A DNA stretch of 54,212 nt from Natronomicrosphaera sp040876735 (GCA_040876735.1 JBBDPC010000164.1:1-54212); one strand, 5' to 3'; shown: positions 1-11,814, numbered from the stretch's first letter. The notes: generated by a model from the letters alone, not told the origin. A program made the numbers and translations.

Positions 1-635
1 GGGTAGCCGCGGATCTGCACGTCGCGCTCTTCGAGCACGTTGAACAGGCCCACCTGGATGCGTGGCGAAAGGTCGGGCAACTCGTTGATCGCGAAGATGC
101 CGCGGTTGGTGCGCGGGATCAACCCGAAGTGCATCGTGCTTTCGTCGGACAGGTACCGCCCCTCGGCATGCTTGACGATGTCGATTTCGCCGATGAGGTC
201 GGCGATGGTCACGTCGGGTGTGGCCAGCTTTTCATGGTAACGCTCGCTGCGCGGCAGCCAGCGGATGGGCGTGTCGTCGCCCTGCTCGCGCACTGTTCGC
301 TTGCCGAGGCTGGTCATCGGCTGGAGCGGGTCGTCGGCGATTTCGATGCCGTCGATGATCGGCAGCCATTCGTCGAGCAGTTCCGGCAGCAGGCGGAGCA
401 TGCGCGTCTTGGCCTGGCCGCGCAGGCCGAGGAAGAGCATGTCGTGTCGGGAGAGCAGGGCGTGGACGACCTGCGGGACGACGGTGCTCTGGTAGCCCAT
501 GACGCCGGGGAAGACTTCCTGGCCCGCCTGGAGTCGGCGGATGAGGTTTTCGCGCAGTTCCTGCTTGACGCTGCGGTAGCGGTAGGGCGTCTGCCTGAGC
601 TGGCCGAGCGTGGCGGGCGTGGGGTGGCTGGTCAT
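1..635 (-). CDS. ChlI/MoxR-like AAA+ ATPase, 3' part cut by the window edge
   Basis: Reading in from position 635, an open frame of 211 codons runs off the window start, so the C-terminal part of the protein is missing. It begins MTSHPTPATL. A Walker A-like GLRGQAKT lies at about residues 70-77. A Walker B-like IFAINE follows at about 180-185, and then the segment PRIQVGLFNVLEERDVQIRG, which is typical of magnesium-chelatase ChlI and MoxR-type ATPases. These enzymes remodel protein complexes and usually work with a von Willebrand factor A partner. A VWA protein of the sort often paired with this ATPase lies far away at 44946-46151. The Walker B has N in place of the usual D before the catalytic E; I believe this is normal for the subfamily. 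The target is unknown. Confidence 0.8.
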   Translation of the reverse strand, partial: MTSHPTPATLGQLRQTPYRYRSVKQELRENLIRRLQAGQEVFPGVMGYQSTVVPQVVHALLSRHDMLFLGLRGQAKTRMLRLLPELLDEWLPIIDGIEIADDPLQPMTSLGKRTVREQGDDTPIRWLPRSERYHEKLATPDVTIADLIGEIDIVKHAEGRYLSDESTMHFGLIPRTNRGIFAINELPDLSPRIQVGLFNVLEERDVQIRGY

Positions 636-725
636 GTGGGGAAGCCTTGCAAATGGCGTGGTGGAAGCAGGGGAACGCTAGATGTGGCTGAGGGCGAAGT
701 CAAACAGTGCGCTGCGGCTGGCCCG

Positions 726-2696
726 CTAGCTGCGACCGAACTGCTTGGCCAGTTCGCGCAGCGACAGTCGTAGCGTCGTCGGTCGGCCGTGGGGGCAGTT
801 GCTCGATCGCTCGATGCGGTCGCGCTGGGCGAGCAGCGATTCCAGTTCCGCGCCGGTGAGCCGGTCGCCCGCCTTTACCGCCGCCTTGCAGGCCATCATG
901 TCCAGCACTTCGTGCAGCACGCCTTCGCCGACCGTCGCCCCCTCGACCTCGATCTCGCCTTCCTCCGCCTTGTCCAGCAACTCGCTCAAAAACTCCACCG
1001 GCTCGACGTTGCGATCAAACAGAAACGAGGGAAACGCCTGCACGCCCACCGCGTCCGGCCCCAACGGCTCAACCTCCACACCAATCCGCGTCAGCAACGG
1101 CCCAAGCTCCTCCAGCAACGCCTGCCGCTTCGCCCCGGCGCGCAGCACGGCCGGCATGAGCATGCGCTGGCTCTCCAACGGCTTGCCATCGCCAAGCACA
1201 CGCTGACGCAACTGCTCGAACATGACACGCTCGTGCAGCGCGTGCTGGTCGACGATGAGCAGTCCTTCCTCGTCCTGGGTGACGACGTAGCTTTCGTGCA
1301 CCTGGAGGATGTGCAGCGGCTTGAGGCTTGAAGCTTGCGGCTTGGTCGCTTCCCCCTCGTCATCGGTGAAAGCGTCGGGCGATTCCTCCGCGAGCGCCTG
1401 TTTCACCTGCTGATAGACGAAGCCCTTCTGCGTCGGGTCCATGCGGCGGAAATAGTTGACGAACTCGTCGCTGGAGAGGCCTTGCGAGGTTGCACCCGCC
1501 CCGGGCGACCGCCCGCCCGCTGAAGCGGGCTCGGCCGAGGTTGGCGTGCCGGGCGGGCGCTCCGACGTCGGATGATTCCCCCACGCATTCCCTCCCCCCG
1601 ATCCCCCCAACAGTGTCCCTTGCTCATGCTCCGCCGTCGGCCGCAGCGTAAACGCCGGCCCGCTGATCTTCGCGCTTGGCGTCAGATCGGCGGCGAGCAG
1701 CCGCTGCCGCACCGCGGCCAGCACCAGGCCATGCACCGCACTGGGATTGCGGAAGCGCACCTCCGCCTTGGCCGGGTGCACGTTCACGTCCACCGTGGCC
1801 GGGTCCATCTCCACGAACACCGCGATCACCGGCTGCCGGTCGGGCGGGATCAGCCCGCGGTAGGCTTCCTTCACCGCATGGGCGAGCTGCCGGTCGCGCA
1901 CCGGTCGGCCGTTGACGCAGAGGTACTGAAACTTCCCCGTCGCCCGCGCCAGTGCCGGCACACCCGCCAACCCCCACACCCGCATGCCGCCGCGCTCCGG
2001 CGTGTCTTCATGCTCGAACGCCAGCAGCCCCTCTTCCAGGTCCTTGCCCAGCACCGCCACGCACCGTCGGCCGCGCGCCGCCTCGGCGGGCAGGTCCAGC
2101 ACCTTCCGCCCGTTGTGCGATAGCCCGAACGCCACGCCGTAATGCACCATCGCCAGCCGTTGGATCAACTCGTTGATGTGGCCGAACTCGGTCGACGCGG
2201 TGCGCAGAAACTTCCGCCGCGCCGGCGTGTTGAAGAACAGGTCACGCACCTCGATCACCGTGCCCGGCGCACAGGCGACCGGCGCCGGTCCGGTGATCTC
2301 GTCGCCGCTGGCTTCCATCACGGCGCCCGCCTCGTCGGCCCGGCCGTCCATGGTCGCCCGGCTGCTCAACCGCAGTCGGCTGACGCTGGCGATCGACGCC
2401 AAGGCCTCGCCGCGGAACCCCAGCGTGCGGATGGCGGCGAGCTGCTCGGCACTTTGCAGCTTGCTCGTGGCATGTGCCGCCAGGGCCAGCGGCAGCTCGT
2501 CCACCGGGATGCCCCCGCCGTCGTCGGCAATGCGGATCAGCTCCCGGCCGCCGTCTTCGACGGTGACGTCGATGCGCGTCGCCCCCGCGTCCAGGCTGTT
2601 CTCGACCAGCTCTTTCACGACGGACGCCGGGCGCTCGATCACCTCCCCGGCGGCGATCTGGTTGACCAGCAACGTGGGCAGCTTCCGAATCGGCAT
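726..2696 (-). CDS. mutL: DNA mismatch repair protein MutL, endonuclease type
   Basis: This 656-residue MutL couples mismatch recognition by MutS to strand incision. The start at 2696 gives MPIRKLP; a longer frame to 2786 lacks conserved sequence. The N-terminal GHKL ATPase shows ENSLDAG, DDGGGIP, TSKL and GFRGEAL. A Gly/Pro-rich linker spans about residues 345-470. The C-terminal domain carries DQHALHERVMFE (about residues 480-491), which fits the metal-dependent nuclease motif DQHA(X)2E(X)4E, plus ACKA and CPHGRP (about 633-638). MutL proteins with these motifs nick DNA themselves, as in bacteria lacking MutH. The linker holds a tandem 7-nt repeat (1317-1344) and a hairpin repeat (1515-1530). 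No Shine-Dalgarno is seen; a TACGAT hexamer 6 nt before the ATG suggests a leaderless mRNA. Confidence 0.97.
   Translation of the reverse strand: MPIRKLPTLLVNQIAAGEVIERPASVVKELVENSLDAGATRIDVTVEDGGRELIRIADDGGGIPVDELPLALAAHATSKLQSAEQLAAIRTLGFRGEALASIASVSRLRLSSRATMDGRADEAGAVMEASGDEITGPAPVACAPGTVIEVRDLFFNTPARRKFLRTASTEFGHINELIQRLAMVHYGVAFGLSHNGRKVLDLPAEAARGRRCVAVLGKDLEEGLLAFEHEDTPERGGMRVWGLAGVPALARATGKFQYLCVNGRPVRDRQLAHAVKEAYRGLIPPDRQPVIAVFVEMDPATVDVNVHPAKAEVRFRNPSAVHGLVLAAVRQRLLAADLTPSAKISGPAFTLRPTAEHEQGTLLGGSGGGNAWGNHPTSERPPGTPTSAEPASAGGRSPGAGATSQGLSSDEFVNYFRRMDPTQKGFVYQQVKQALAEESPDAFTDDEGEATKPQASSLKPLHILQVHESYVVTQDEEGLLIVDQHALHERVMFEQLRQRVLGDGKPLESQRMLMPAVLRAGAKRQALLEELGPLLTRIGVEVEPLGPDAVGVQAFPSFLFDRNVEPVEFLSELLDKAEEGEIEVEGATVGEGVLHEVLDMMACKAAVKAGDRLTGAELESLLAQRDRIERSSNCPHGRPTTLRLSLRELAKQFGRS
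1317..1344 (-). repeat. Four tandem 7-nt units inside mutL linker
   Basis: On the coding strand the units are CAAGCCG, CAAGCTT, CAAGCCT and CAAGCCG. They encode a KPQASSLKPL-like stretch just before the nuclease domain. Because 7 is not a multiple of 3, gain or loss of one unit would shift the frame. The units are imperfect, which lowers the expected slippage. Confidence 0.85.
1515..1530 (-). repeat. CTTCAG-apex hairpin embedded in mutL
   Basis: The coding strand reads GCCCGCTTCAGCGGGC, a perfect 7-bp stem with the same CTTCAG apex as the intergenic hairpins at 9148, 27834 and 46161. It encodes PASAG within the disordered linker (about residues 389-394). Confidence 0.7.
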
Positions 2697-2702
2697 GGCG
2701 GT

Positions 2703-2708
2703 ATCGTA
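2703..2708 (-). promoter_or_regulatory. Putative -10 of mutL, leaderless
   Basis: TACGAT ends exactly 6 nt before the mutL ATG, so transcription would start at or next to the A of the start codon. No convincing -35 was identified. Confidence 0.5.
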
Positions 2709-2845
2709 CCAGAGCCGACCCCGGCGATCGGCCCGGCTTTCTCGGACGACGGAGGAGAAAGCCCGCCGGTCCGCGGGTACACTCACAGTTTCCGCCCCTG
2801 TGGTCTGGCCGACCCTTGACCTGCAACCTGCCTGGAGCGAGACGG

Positions 2846-4837
<1,992 letters not shown>

Positions 4838-4897
4838 ACGCAGCACCCGTGACGCTTGACCCTCATTGACCGGAAGCGCGTCGCTATGGAAACCCCG

Positions 4898-5377
4898 TCA
4901 TCCCTTCCGCTGGGCCTTGATGATGCGCGGGGCGTTCTTCGGCCGGCCGGCCTGGGGGTCGGCGAGGGGGGTGGCGCCGAGTTTGTCGACCACGTCGAGC
5001 CCTTCGATCACCCGGCCGAAGGCGGTGTACTGCCGGTCGAGGTGCTGGCAGTGCTCCCGGCCGAGGCAGACAAAAAACTGCGAGCCCGCCGAGTTGGGGT
5101 CGGCGGAGCGGGCCATCGACAGCACGCCCTTTTCATGCTGGCGATCGTTGAACTCGGCGTCGACCGTCCAGCCCGGGCCGCCCGTGCCGTCACCGCGCGG
5201 GCAGCCGCCCTGGATGACGAAGCCGGGGATGATGCGGTGGAAGGTCAGGTCGTCGTAAAAGCCGTCGTCGACGAGCTTGAGGAAGTTGTCGGCGTGGCCG
5301 GGGGCGACGTCGTTCCACAGCTCCAGTACCATCGTGCCTTCGGACGTTTCGAGCGTGACCTGGGGGTAATCGGGCAT
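4898..5377 (-). CDS. Cyclophilin-type peptidyl-prolyl cis-trans isomerase
   Basis: This 159-residue protein catalyses proline isomerisation during protein folding. It is a single cyclophilin domain with FHRIIPGFVIQGG (catalytic Arg in FHRI), SMARSADPNSAGSQFF and TAFGRV. There is no signal peptide, so it should act in the cytoplasm. The short length and the His-Leu in place of the tryptophan loop match bacterial small cyclophilins (PpiB-like). It lies 52 bp downstream of the YjbQ-family gene on the same strand, so the two may be cotranscribed. It is convergent with speA. No clear Shine-Dalgarno precedes the ATG. Confidence 0.95.
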   Translation of the reverse strand: MPDYPQVTLETSEGTMVLELWNDVAPGHADNFLKLVDDGFYDDLTFHRIIPGFVIQGGCPRGDGTGGPGWTVDAEFNDRQHEKGVLSMARSADPNSAGSQFFVCLGREHCQHLDRQYTAFGRVIEGLDVVDKLGATPLADPQAGRPKNAPRIIKAQRKG

Positions 5378-5429
5378 GGTGTTGATCGCTTTGTGTTGAG
5401 GGTTGGAGATTGCGTGAGTCGGTGGGGCG

Positions 5430-5825
5430 TCAGCCGTGCAGGGCCACCTCGAGCGTCCGGGTGCGCGGGCCGTCGAACTCGCAGAACCAGATGCCCTGCC
5501 ACCGGCCGAGCGCCAGATCGCCGTCGCGGACGAGCACGGCGACGCTCGAGCCCATCATGGACGCCTTGACGTGTGCCGCCGAGTTGCCTTCGCCGTGGCG
5601 GTAGAACGGCTGCGACCAGGGGACCATTTCATCGAGCTGGGCGAGCATGTCGTGCACCACGTCGGGGTCGGCGTTTTCGTTGATGGTGATCCCCGCCGTC
5701 GTGTGCGGCACGTACGCGGTCACGACGCCTTTGACCACGCCCGCGTCGCGCACCGCCTGGCGCAGGCGATCGGTGACCTCCACCATCTGGCTTCGCTGCT
5801 GCGTGCTGATCTGGTAGCTGGGCAT
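5430..5825 (-). CDS. YjbQ / UPF0047 family protein
   Basis: The 131-residue protein carries the family signatures HTTAGITINENADPDV, HGEGNSAAH and GRWQGIWFCEFDGPR. The family has a conserved His pair and was annotated as a secondary thiamine-phosphate synthase because overproduced members complement thiE loss in E. coli. The natural substrate is not settled, so I do not assign a reaction. The protein should be cytosolic. It heads a short minus-strand run with the cyclophilin gene. A TATCAT lies 8 nt before the ATG, compatible with a very short or absent leader. Confidence 0.92.
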   Translation of the reverse strand: MPSYQISTQQRSQMVEVTDRLRQAVRDAGVVKGVVTAYVPHTTAGITINENADPDVVHDMLAQLDEMVPWSQPFYRHGEGNSAAHVKASMMGSSVAVLVRDGDLALGRWQGIWFCEFDGPRTRTLEVALHG

Positions 5826-6002
5826 ACTCGTGCATGATAAGGCCTTCGCCGCGACGTTGCAGAGAGGGGCGGCATTATGCCGATCCGGTCAAATGTGCGA
5901 CCCAATCGGACAAAACGGCCCGATGACGCTGGCAGTCTGCCGACTTTTGGGTATGTTGTGCTTCTTCACGCCAAGCCGGGCCAACGGTGAAGGAGGGGCG
6001 TC

Positions 6003-7153
<1,151 letters not shown>

Positions 7154-7160
<7 letters not shown>

Positions 7161-7230
7161 CGAATGACGAAATTCGAATGACGAAAGATCTGAACCATTC
7201 GTCATTGAAACATTTGTCATTCGTCATTTG
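7154..7230. repeat. Fold-back element A1, ATGACGA units
   Basis: Tandem ATGACGA units run into an AATTC centre on the left, and the inverse units return on the right. The outer 15 nt (7154-7168 and 7216-7230) are perfect inverted repeats. The left 30 nt (7155-7184) are identical to 11832-11861. The element contains the pntAA stop codon and ends 5 nt before the Shine-Dalgarno of pntAB, so it lies within the operon transcript. Confidence 0.9.
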
Positions 7231-7245
7231 CACCGGAGGTGCATC

Positions 7246-7545
7246 ATGGACCCATTCGTCACCAGCATCGTCGTCTTCGTGCTCGCCGTCTTCATCGGCT
7301 TCGAGGTCATCACCAAGGTGCCCTCCACGCTGCACACGCCGCTGATGTCCGGCTCCAACGCCATCTCTGGCATCACCATCGTCGGCGCACTCGCCGCCAG
7401 CTTCTCCGATTCGCTCGGCCACGTCGGCGTCATCCTCGGCACGCTCGGCGTGATCTTCGCCACGATCAACGTCGTCGGCGGCTACGTCGTCACCAACCGC
7501 ATGCTCGGCATGTTCGCCGACAAGAAAAAAGCCCCCACCCGCTGA
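7246..7545 (+). CDS. pntAB: NAD(P) transhydrogenase subunit alpha 2 (membrane)
   Basis: The 99-residue protein supplies the first transmembrane helices of the transhydrogenase (the second part of PntA in two-subunit enzymes). It has about three hydrophobic segments. The conserved stretch HTPLMSGSNAISGI lies between the first two and is a PntA-C signature. The ATG at 7246 follows GGAGGT at a 5-nt distance, which decides this start over the TTG at 7228. It lies between pntAA and pntB in the operon, separated from pntAA by the fold-back element A1. Confidence 0.96.
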   Translation: MDPFVTSIVVFVLAVFIGFEVITKVPSTLHTPLMSGSNAISGITIVGALAASFSDSLGHVGVILGTLGVIFATINVVGGYVVTNRMLGMFADKKKAPTR

Positions 7546-7568
7546 TGCTGACTTGACTCCAAAGCCGA

Positions 7569-7595
7569 GCCCTGAGAAGCGCAGCGCCGAAGGGC
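7569..7595. repeat. CCCTGAG...CGAAGGG type intergenic hairpin
   Basis: GCCCT (7569-7573) and AGGGC (7591-7595) flank a GAGAAGCGCAGCGCCGA core between pntAB and pntB. It resembles a widespread bacterial repeat of the form CCCTGAG(N)CGAAGGG. A related core, CTGAGCAGCGCCGCGACGAAG, occurs in the arm at 15799-15837. Confidence 0.5.
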
Positions 7596-7612
7596 CGGAT
7601 CGGATCGCCCCC

Positions 7613-9130
7613 ATGCACACTTTCGCCATCACCACCACCGACGTCGTCAACCTCGCCTACCTGCTCGCGGCCGTGCTGTTCATCTTCGGCCTGAAGATGC
7701 TCTCGCACGTCAAGACCGCGCGGCAAGGCAACCTCGTCTCGGCCGTGGGCATGCTCATCGCCGCCGTGGTCACACTCTTTCTGGTCAACCAGAATGCGAT
7801 GCCCGGGCAAAGCCACCTCATCAGCTTCCTCTGGATCGGCGTCGCGCTCGCCATGGGCAGCGTCATCGGCCTGTTCCTGGCGCTGAAGGTGCAGATGACC
7901 GCCATGCCGCAGATGGTCGCGCTGCTCAACGGCTTCGGCGGCCTCGCGTCGCTGCTCGTGGCGTGTGCGGAGTATGCGAACAAGTGGACACGCATCGACC
8001 AAGTGGCTGACCTGACCCGGAGTTCAGTCCAGGCGCCGGCCAGTGACGCTGTCGTGCAACAACTTGCCGAAGCGAGCTTCGACTGGTACGTCCTGCTCGC
8101 CATCGGCCTCGCCACGCTCATCGGCGGCGTCACCTTCACCGGCTCGCTCGTCGCCTTCGGCAAACTGCAAGGCTTGAAGATCACGCCCACCGCCCCCATC
8201 CAGTTCGCCGGCCAGAAAGCCCTCATCGCCGTGCTGCTGCTCGGCTCGCTGATCCTCGCCTGCTACCTCATCCCCCAACCCGACTTCCTCTTCGCCCTCA
8301 TCCTCATCGTTCTCTTCTCCCTCGCGCTGGGCATCCTCCTGGTCATCGGCATCGGCGGCGCGGACATGCCCGTCGTCGTCGCACTGCTCAACAGCTACTC
8401 CGGCCTCGCCGCCGCCATGGCGGGCTTCGCCCTGGGCAACTTCGCCCTCATCATCACCGGCTCGCTCGTCGGCAGCTCCGGCCTGATCCTCACCAACATC
8501 ATGTGCAAAGCCATGAACCGCTCGCTCATGAACGTCTTGTTCGGCGGGGTGGGGGGAGGCACGGACGCTTCAGCGGCCGTGTCCGGCGAAACCCAGGGCG
8601 AAGCCCGCGAGTTCACCCCCGAAGACGCCGCACTCGTCCTCGAAGCCGCCCAACAAGTCATGATCGTCCCCGGCTACGGCATGGCCGTCGCGCAAGCCCA
8701 GCATGCCGTCAAGGAACTCGCTGACAACCTCGAAAGCCGCGGCGTCGCCGTCAAGTACGCCATCCACCCCGTCGCCGGCCGCATGCCGGGCCACATGAAC
8801 GTCCTGCTCGCCGAGGCCGGCGTCCCCTACGAAAACCTGCTCGACCTCGAACAGGCCAACAACGAGTTCGAGCAGACCGACGTCGCCCTGATCATCGGCG
8901 CCAACGACGTGACCAACCCCGCCGCTCGCCACGACAAGGGTTCGCCCATCTACGGCATGCCCATCCTCGACGTCGACAAGGCCCGTAATGTCTTCGTCAT
9001 CAAACGCTCGATGAGCCCCGGTTTCGCCGGCATCCAGAACGAGCTTTACTTCAAGGAAAACTGCGGCATGATCTTCGGCGACGGCAAGAAAGTCGTCACC
9101 GACCTCGTCGCCCAGCTTGAAGATCTGTAA
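7613..9130 (+). CDS. pntB: NAD(P) transhydrogenase subunit beta
   Basis: At 505 residues this is the beta subunit, which combines the proton-channel helices (domain II) with the NADP(H)-binding domain III. The N-terminal two-thirds is strongly hydrophobic and includes MVALLNGFGGLAS and VVALLNSYSGLAAAM, both family signatures. Domain III shows GYGMAVAQAQHAV, the ANDVTNPAARHDKGSPI loop and IKRSMSPGFAGI. The linker before domain III (about residues 310-335) is Gly/Ala-rich. The ATG at 7613 is chosen because conserved sequence begins there. It ends the operon and faces ygfZ with a hairpin between. Confidence 0.97.
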   Translation: MHTFAITTTDVVNLAYLLAAVLFIFGLKMLSHVKTARQGNLVSAVGMLIAAVVTLFLVNQNAMPGQSHLISFLWIGVALAMGSVIGLFLALKVQMTAMPQMVALLNGFGGLASLLVACAEYANKWTRIDQVADLTRSSVQAPASDAVVQQLAEASFDWYVLLAIGLATLIGGVTFTGSLVAFGKLQGLKITPTAPIQFAGQKALIAVLLLGSLILACYLIPQPDFLFALILIVLFSLALGILLVIGIGGADMPVVVALLNSYSGLAAAMAGFALGNFALIITGSLVGSSGLILTNIMCKAMNRSLMNVLFGGVGGGTDASAAVSGETQGEAREFTPEDAALVLEAAQQVMIVPGYGMAVAQAQHAVKELADNLESRGVAVKYAIHPVAGRMPGHMNVLLAEAGVPYENLLDLEQANNEFEQTDVALIIGANDVTNPAARHDKGSPIYGMPILDVDKARNVFVIKRSMSPGFAGIQNELYFKENCGMIFGDGKKVVTDLVAQLEDL

Positions 9131-9147
9131 CGTCTACGCGCCCCCGC

Positions 9148-9173
9148 GGACGGGTCACTTCAGTAACCCGTCC
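9148..9173. terminator. Hairpin between convergent pntB and ygfZ
   Basis: An 11-bp stem with one C-A mismatch closes on a TTCA loop. It lies 17 bp after the pntB stop and 20 bp from the ygfZ stop. There is no T run, so termination is inferred from position. The apex belongs to the CTTCAG hairpin family. Confidence 0.5.
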
Positions 9174-9193
9174 AGTCTCGCGGATGCGGCCCC

Positions 9194-10408
9194 TCACCCT
9201 TGCGCCTCCACAAACCGCAGCGGATGCACTTCCGCCTCCACCATCGCCCCCTCCGCCGACACCGCCACCTTCGTGCCCGGCGTGTGCTTGCCCCACTTGA
9301 GCACCGCGAACGCGATCGCCTGCTGCCCCAGCATCGGCGACAGCGTCGAACTCGTCACCCCGCCGATCGCGTTGCCCCCCGCTTCGCCCGCTTCCGCCTC
9401 GGCCGCGTCATACACCGGCGCGCCGGCCACGGGCAGCGCATCACTGGCGAACTTGAGCCCCACCAGCATCCGCTTGGGATGGCCGAGGTTCTGCATCCGC
9501 GCCACGATCTCCTGCCCGAGGTAGCACCCCTTGGTGAAGCTCACCGTCTGCGCCAGCAGTCCCGTCTCACCGGGCAGGGAGTCGGCCCCGAAGTCAACGT
9601 GAAACAACGGCGACCCCGCCTCGATCCGGGCCGTGTTGTACGCCATCCAGCCCACCGGCCGGCCACGCAACCCCTCGCGCCGCTGCTCGGCATAGGCCGC
9701 GTTCGGCTCGGCGTCGCGCGCGGCATCAAAGCCCGCCGCCTCCAGCAGCTTCGCATACACCGCGTCCGCCGCCGCCGTCGGCACGTGCAGCCGAAACGCC
9801 GGCACACCCACGTCGTCCCACCGGTAAACCGTTACCAGACTGCCCACCAGCTTGAGCACATGATGCGTGCCCGGCTCAATTGCGCCCGGCTCGCTCCCGC
9901 CTTCGTGCAACGCGGCCACCAGCGGGATCGCCCCCGGCCCCATCACCGCCAAGCCCACCCGCTCATCGGAGAAGACTTCGATGTTCACGTCCTCGGCGAA
10001 CAGCTTGGCTTCCAGCAGTTCCTTGAGCGCGGCCACGTCCAGCCGGTCCAGTTCCAGCCAGGTGTCGAGATCGCCATGATGGATGATGGCGTCGGCGACG
10101 ATGCGCCCCTTGTTGTTCAGTTGGAAGGTTCGACGGGTGGCGCCGCCGGTCATGCCGTTGACGTCCTGCGTGAGCATGCGGTGGAGGAAGTCTTTGCGGT
10201 CGTCGCCCGTGAAGCGGAGGATGCCGCGCTGGGGCATGTGCATGATGCCGACGCGCTGGCGGATGGCGGCGTACTCGGCCGGGTACTGCCCGAAATCCTG
10301 CACGATCTCCACGCCCCCGCCCCCGGAGGGGTCCGGCGGCGGCCCGTAGTTCATGAACTCGGCGCCGGCTTGCTCTTGAAGGTCACGGATGGCAGCGTGG
10401 TCGGGCAT
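9194..10408 (-). CDS. ygfZ: Folate-binding protein YgfZ (GcvT-like)
   Basis: The 404-residue protein has a GcvT-like aminomethyltransferase fold and the diagnostic motif KGCYLGQE with its conserved cysteine. YgfZ proteins assist Fe-S cluster enzymes in a tetrahydrofolate-dependent way and are not part of the glycine cleavage complex. The KGCY motif separates it from true GcvT, and no gcvH or gcvP is nearby. The frame opens upstream to 10627, but conserved sequence starts with MPDHAAIRDL at 10408. A TACATT hexamer lies exactly 6 nt before that ATG and no Shine-Dalgarno is present. It is divergent from pgk. Confidence 0.9.
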   Translation of the reverse strand: MPDHAAIRDLQEQAGAEFMNYGPPPDPSGGGGVEIVQDFGQYPAEYAAIRQRVGIMHMPQRGILRFTGDDRKDFLHRMLTQDVNGMTGGATRRTFQLNNKGRIVADAIIHHGDLDTWLELDRLDVAALKELLEAKLFAEDVNIEVFSDERVGLAVMGPGAIPLVAALHEGGSEPGAIEPGTHHVLKLVGSLVTVYRWDDVGVPAFRLHVPTAAADAVYAKLLEAAGFDAARDAEPNAAYAEQRREGLRGRPVGWMAYNTARIEAGSPLFHVDFGADSLPGETGLLAQTVSFTKGCYLGQEIVARMQNLGHPKRMLVGLKFASDALPVAGAPVYDAAEAEAGEAGGNAIGGVTSSTLSPMLGQQAIAFAVLKWGKHTPGTKVAVSAEGAMVEAEVHPLRFVEAQG

Positions 10409-10414
10409 GCGTGA

Positions 10415-10420
10415 AATGTA
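10415..10420 (-). promoter_or_regulatory. Putative -10 of ygfZ, leaderless
   Basis: TACATT ends 6 nt before the ygfZ ATG, the same spacing as at mutL, the DUF2905 gene, the VWA gene and the MBL gene. Confidence 0.45.
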
Positions 10421-10521
10421 AGGCAGCGCACGCCCCATTTCCAATACGCCCCCCGAAACCCATCCATTCCATGCGTGGGCCTGCATCGGCCTCTTCCACA
10501 GCGCCGTCGCCCCAAATCCGC

Positions 10522-10527
10522 TATCAT
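10522..10527 (+). promoter_or_regulatory. Putative -10 of pgk
   Basis: TATCAT lies in the 203-bp divergent region between ygfZ and pgk and would give a leader of about 78 nt. No good -35 is visible. Confidence 0.3.
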
Positions 10528-10611
10528 GCCCGTTCCAACGTGACGGGGGGCCGCAACCATTATCCGCCGACCAGGCCGTGCCGTTTCCGGCACGCAGAGG
10601 GAGAGTCCGCC

Positions 10612-11814
10612 ATGGCCAAGAAAACAATCGCCGACGTGGAAGTGACAGGCAAGAAGGTGCTCATGCGCGTGGACTTCAACGTCCCGCTCGACGGCGAACG
10701 CATCACCGACGACAGGCGCATCCGCATGGCGCTGCCCTCGATCCGCAGCGTGCTCGACCGCAGCGGCTCAGTGATCCTGATGAGCCACCTCGGCCGACCC
10801 AAGGGCGCAGGCCCCGAGCCGGAGTTCAGCCTGGCGCCGGTCGCCAAACGTCTGGGCGAGCTGCTCGGCCGGCAGGTGAAGTTCGCGCCCGACTGCGTGG
10901 GGCCCGAGGTCGAAAAGCTGGCCGGGGAGATGAACACCACCGGCGACGTGCTGCTGCTGGAAAACCTGCGCTTCTACAAGCAGGAAACCAAGGGCGATCC
11001 CGAGTTCGGCGGCAAGCTCGCGAAGCTCGGCGACATCTACTGCAACAATGCGTTCGGCACCTGCCACCGCGATCATGCTTCCATGGTGGCCGTGCCCCAG
11101 GCGATGAAGGCCGAGGGCAAGCCCGCCGTCGCCGGCGACCTGGTGGAGAAGGAGATCGCCTACCTCAAGGAAGCGATCGAAAGCCCGAAGCGGCCGTTCG
11201 TCGCCATCCTCGGCGGGGCGAAAGTCTCGGACAAGATCGCCGTGATCGACAACCTGCTCCAGACCTGCGACAAGATCCTCATCGGCGGGGCGATGGCCTA
11301 CACCTTCGCGTTGGCGAAGGGAAAGAAGGTCGGCGACAGTCTCGTCGAGAAGGACAAGGTCGACGACGCGAAGCGCATGCTGGAGGCAGCCGGTGGAAAG
11401 ATCCTTTTGCCGGTGGACACGCACTGCGCCGACGACTTCGGCAACCCCAAGCAGAAGCAGGTCGTCGAGGGCGACATCCCCGACGGCTTCGAGGGCATGG
11501 ACATCGGCCCCAAGTCGATCGAGCAGTTCACCGCCGCCGTCGCCGACGCGAAGACGATCGTCTGGAACGGGCCGATGGGCGTGTTCGAGAAGCCGCCGTT
11601 CGACGCGGGCACCAAGGCGGTGGCCGAGGCGATCGCCGAGGCGACGCGCGCCAACGACGCCACGAGCATCATCGGCGGCGGCGACTCGGCGGCGGCGATC
11701 GAGATCATGGGCCTCGCTGACAAGGTCAGCCACGTCTCCACCGGCGGCGGCGCGAGCCTGGAGATGCTCGAAGGCAAGAAGTTCAACAGCGTCGAACTGC
11801 TGGACGAAGCGTGA
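10612..11814 (+). CDS. pgk: Phosphoglycerate kinase
   Basis: This 400-residue enzyme transfers phosphate from 1,3-bisphosphoglycerate to ADP in glycolysis. It shows the N-terminal RVDFNVPLDG, the SHLGRPKG loop, LLLENLRFY, LGGAKVSDKI, NGPMGVFE and the C-terminal GGGDSAAA and STGGGASLE nucleotide-binding loops. The usual GTAHRAHAS loop reads GTCHRDHAS here, with Ala to Cys and Ala to Asp changes. The ATG at 10612 follows a GAGGGAGAG purine stretch. It is monocistronic and convergent with the ribokinase-like gene. gapA is not in the window. Confidence 0.97.
   Translation: MAKKTIADVEVTGKKVLMRVDFNVPLDGERITDDRRIRMALPSIRSVLDRSGSVILMSHLGRPKGAGPEPEFSLAPVAKRLGELLGRQVKFAPDCVGPEVEKLAGEMNTTGDVLLLENLRFYKQETKGDPEFGGKLAKLGDIYCNNAFGTCHRDHASMVAVPQAMKAEGKPAVAGDLVEKEIAYLKEAIESPKRPFVAILGGAKVSDKIAVIDNLLQTCDKILIGGAMAYTFALAKGKKVGDSLVEKDKVDDAKRMLEAAGGKILLPVDTHCADDFGNPKQKQVVEGDIPDGFEGMDIGPKSIEQFTAAVADAKTIVWNGPMGVFEKPPFDAGTKAVAEAIAEATRANDATSIIGGGDSAAAIEIMGLADKVSHVSTGGGASLEMLEGKKFNSVELLDEA

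Noticed and set aside
8566..8590. CGCTTCAGCG in the pntB linker as a hairpin-family copy
   Set aside because: The stem is only 3-4 bp and the linker is naturally Gly/Ala-rich, so the match is weak.
9194..10408. Glycine cleavage protein GcvT
   Set aside because: The KGCYLGQE motif marks YgfZ and no gcvH or gcvP is nearby.
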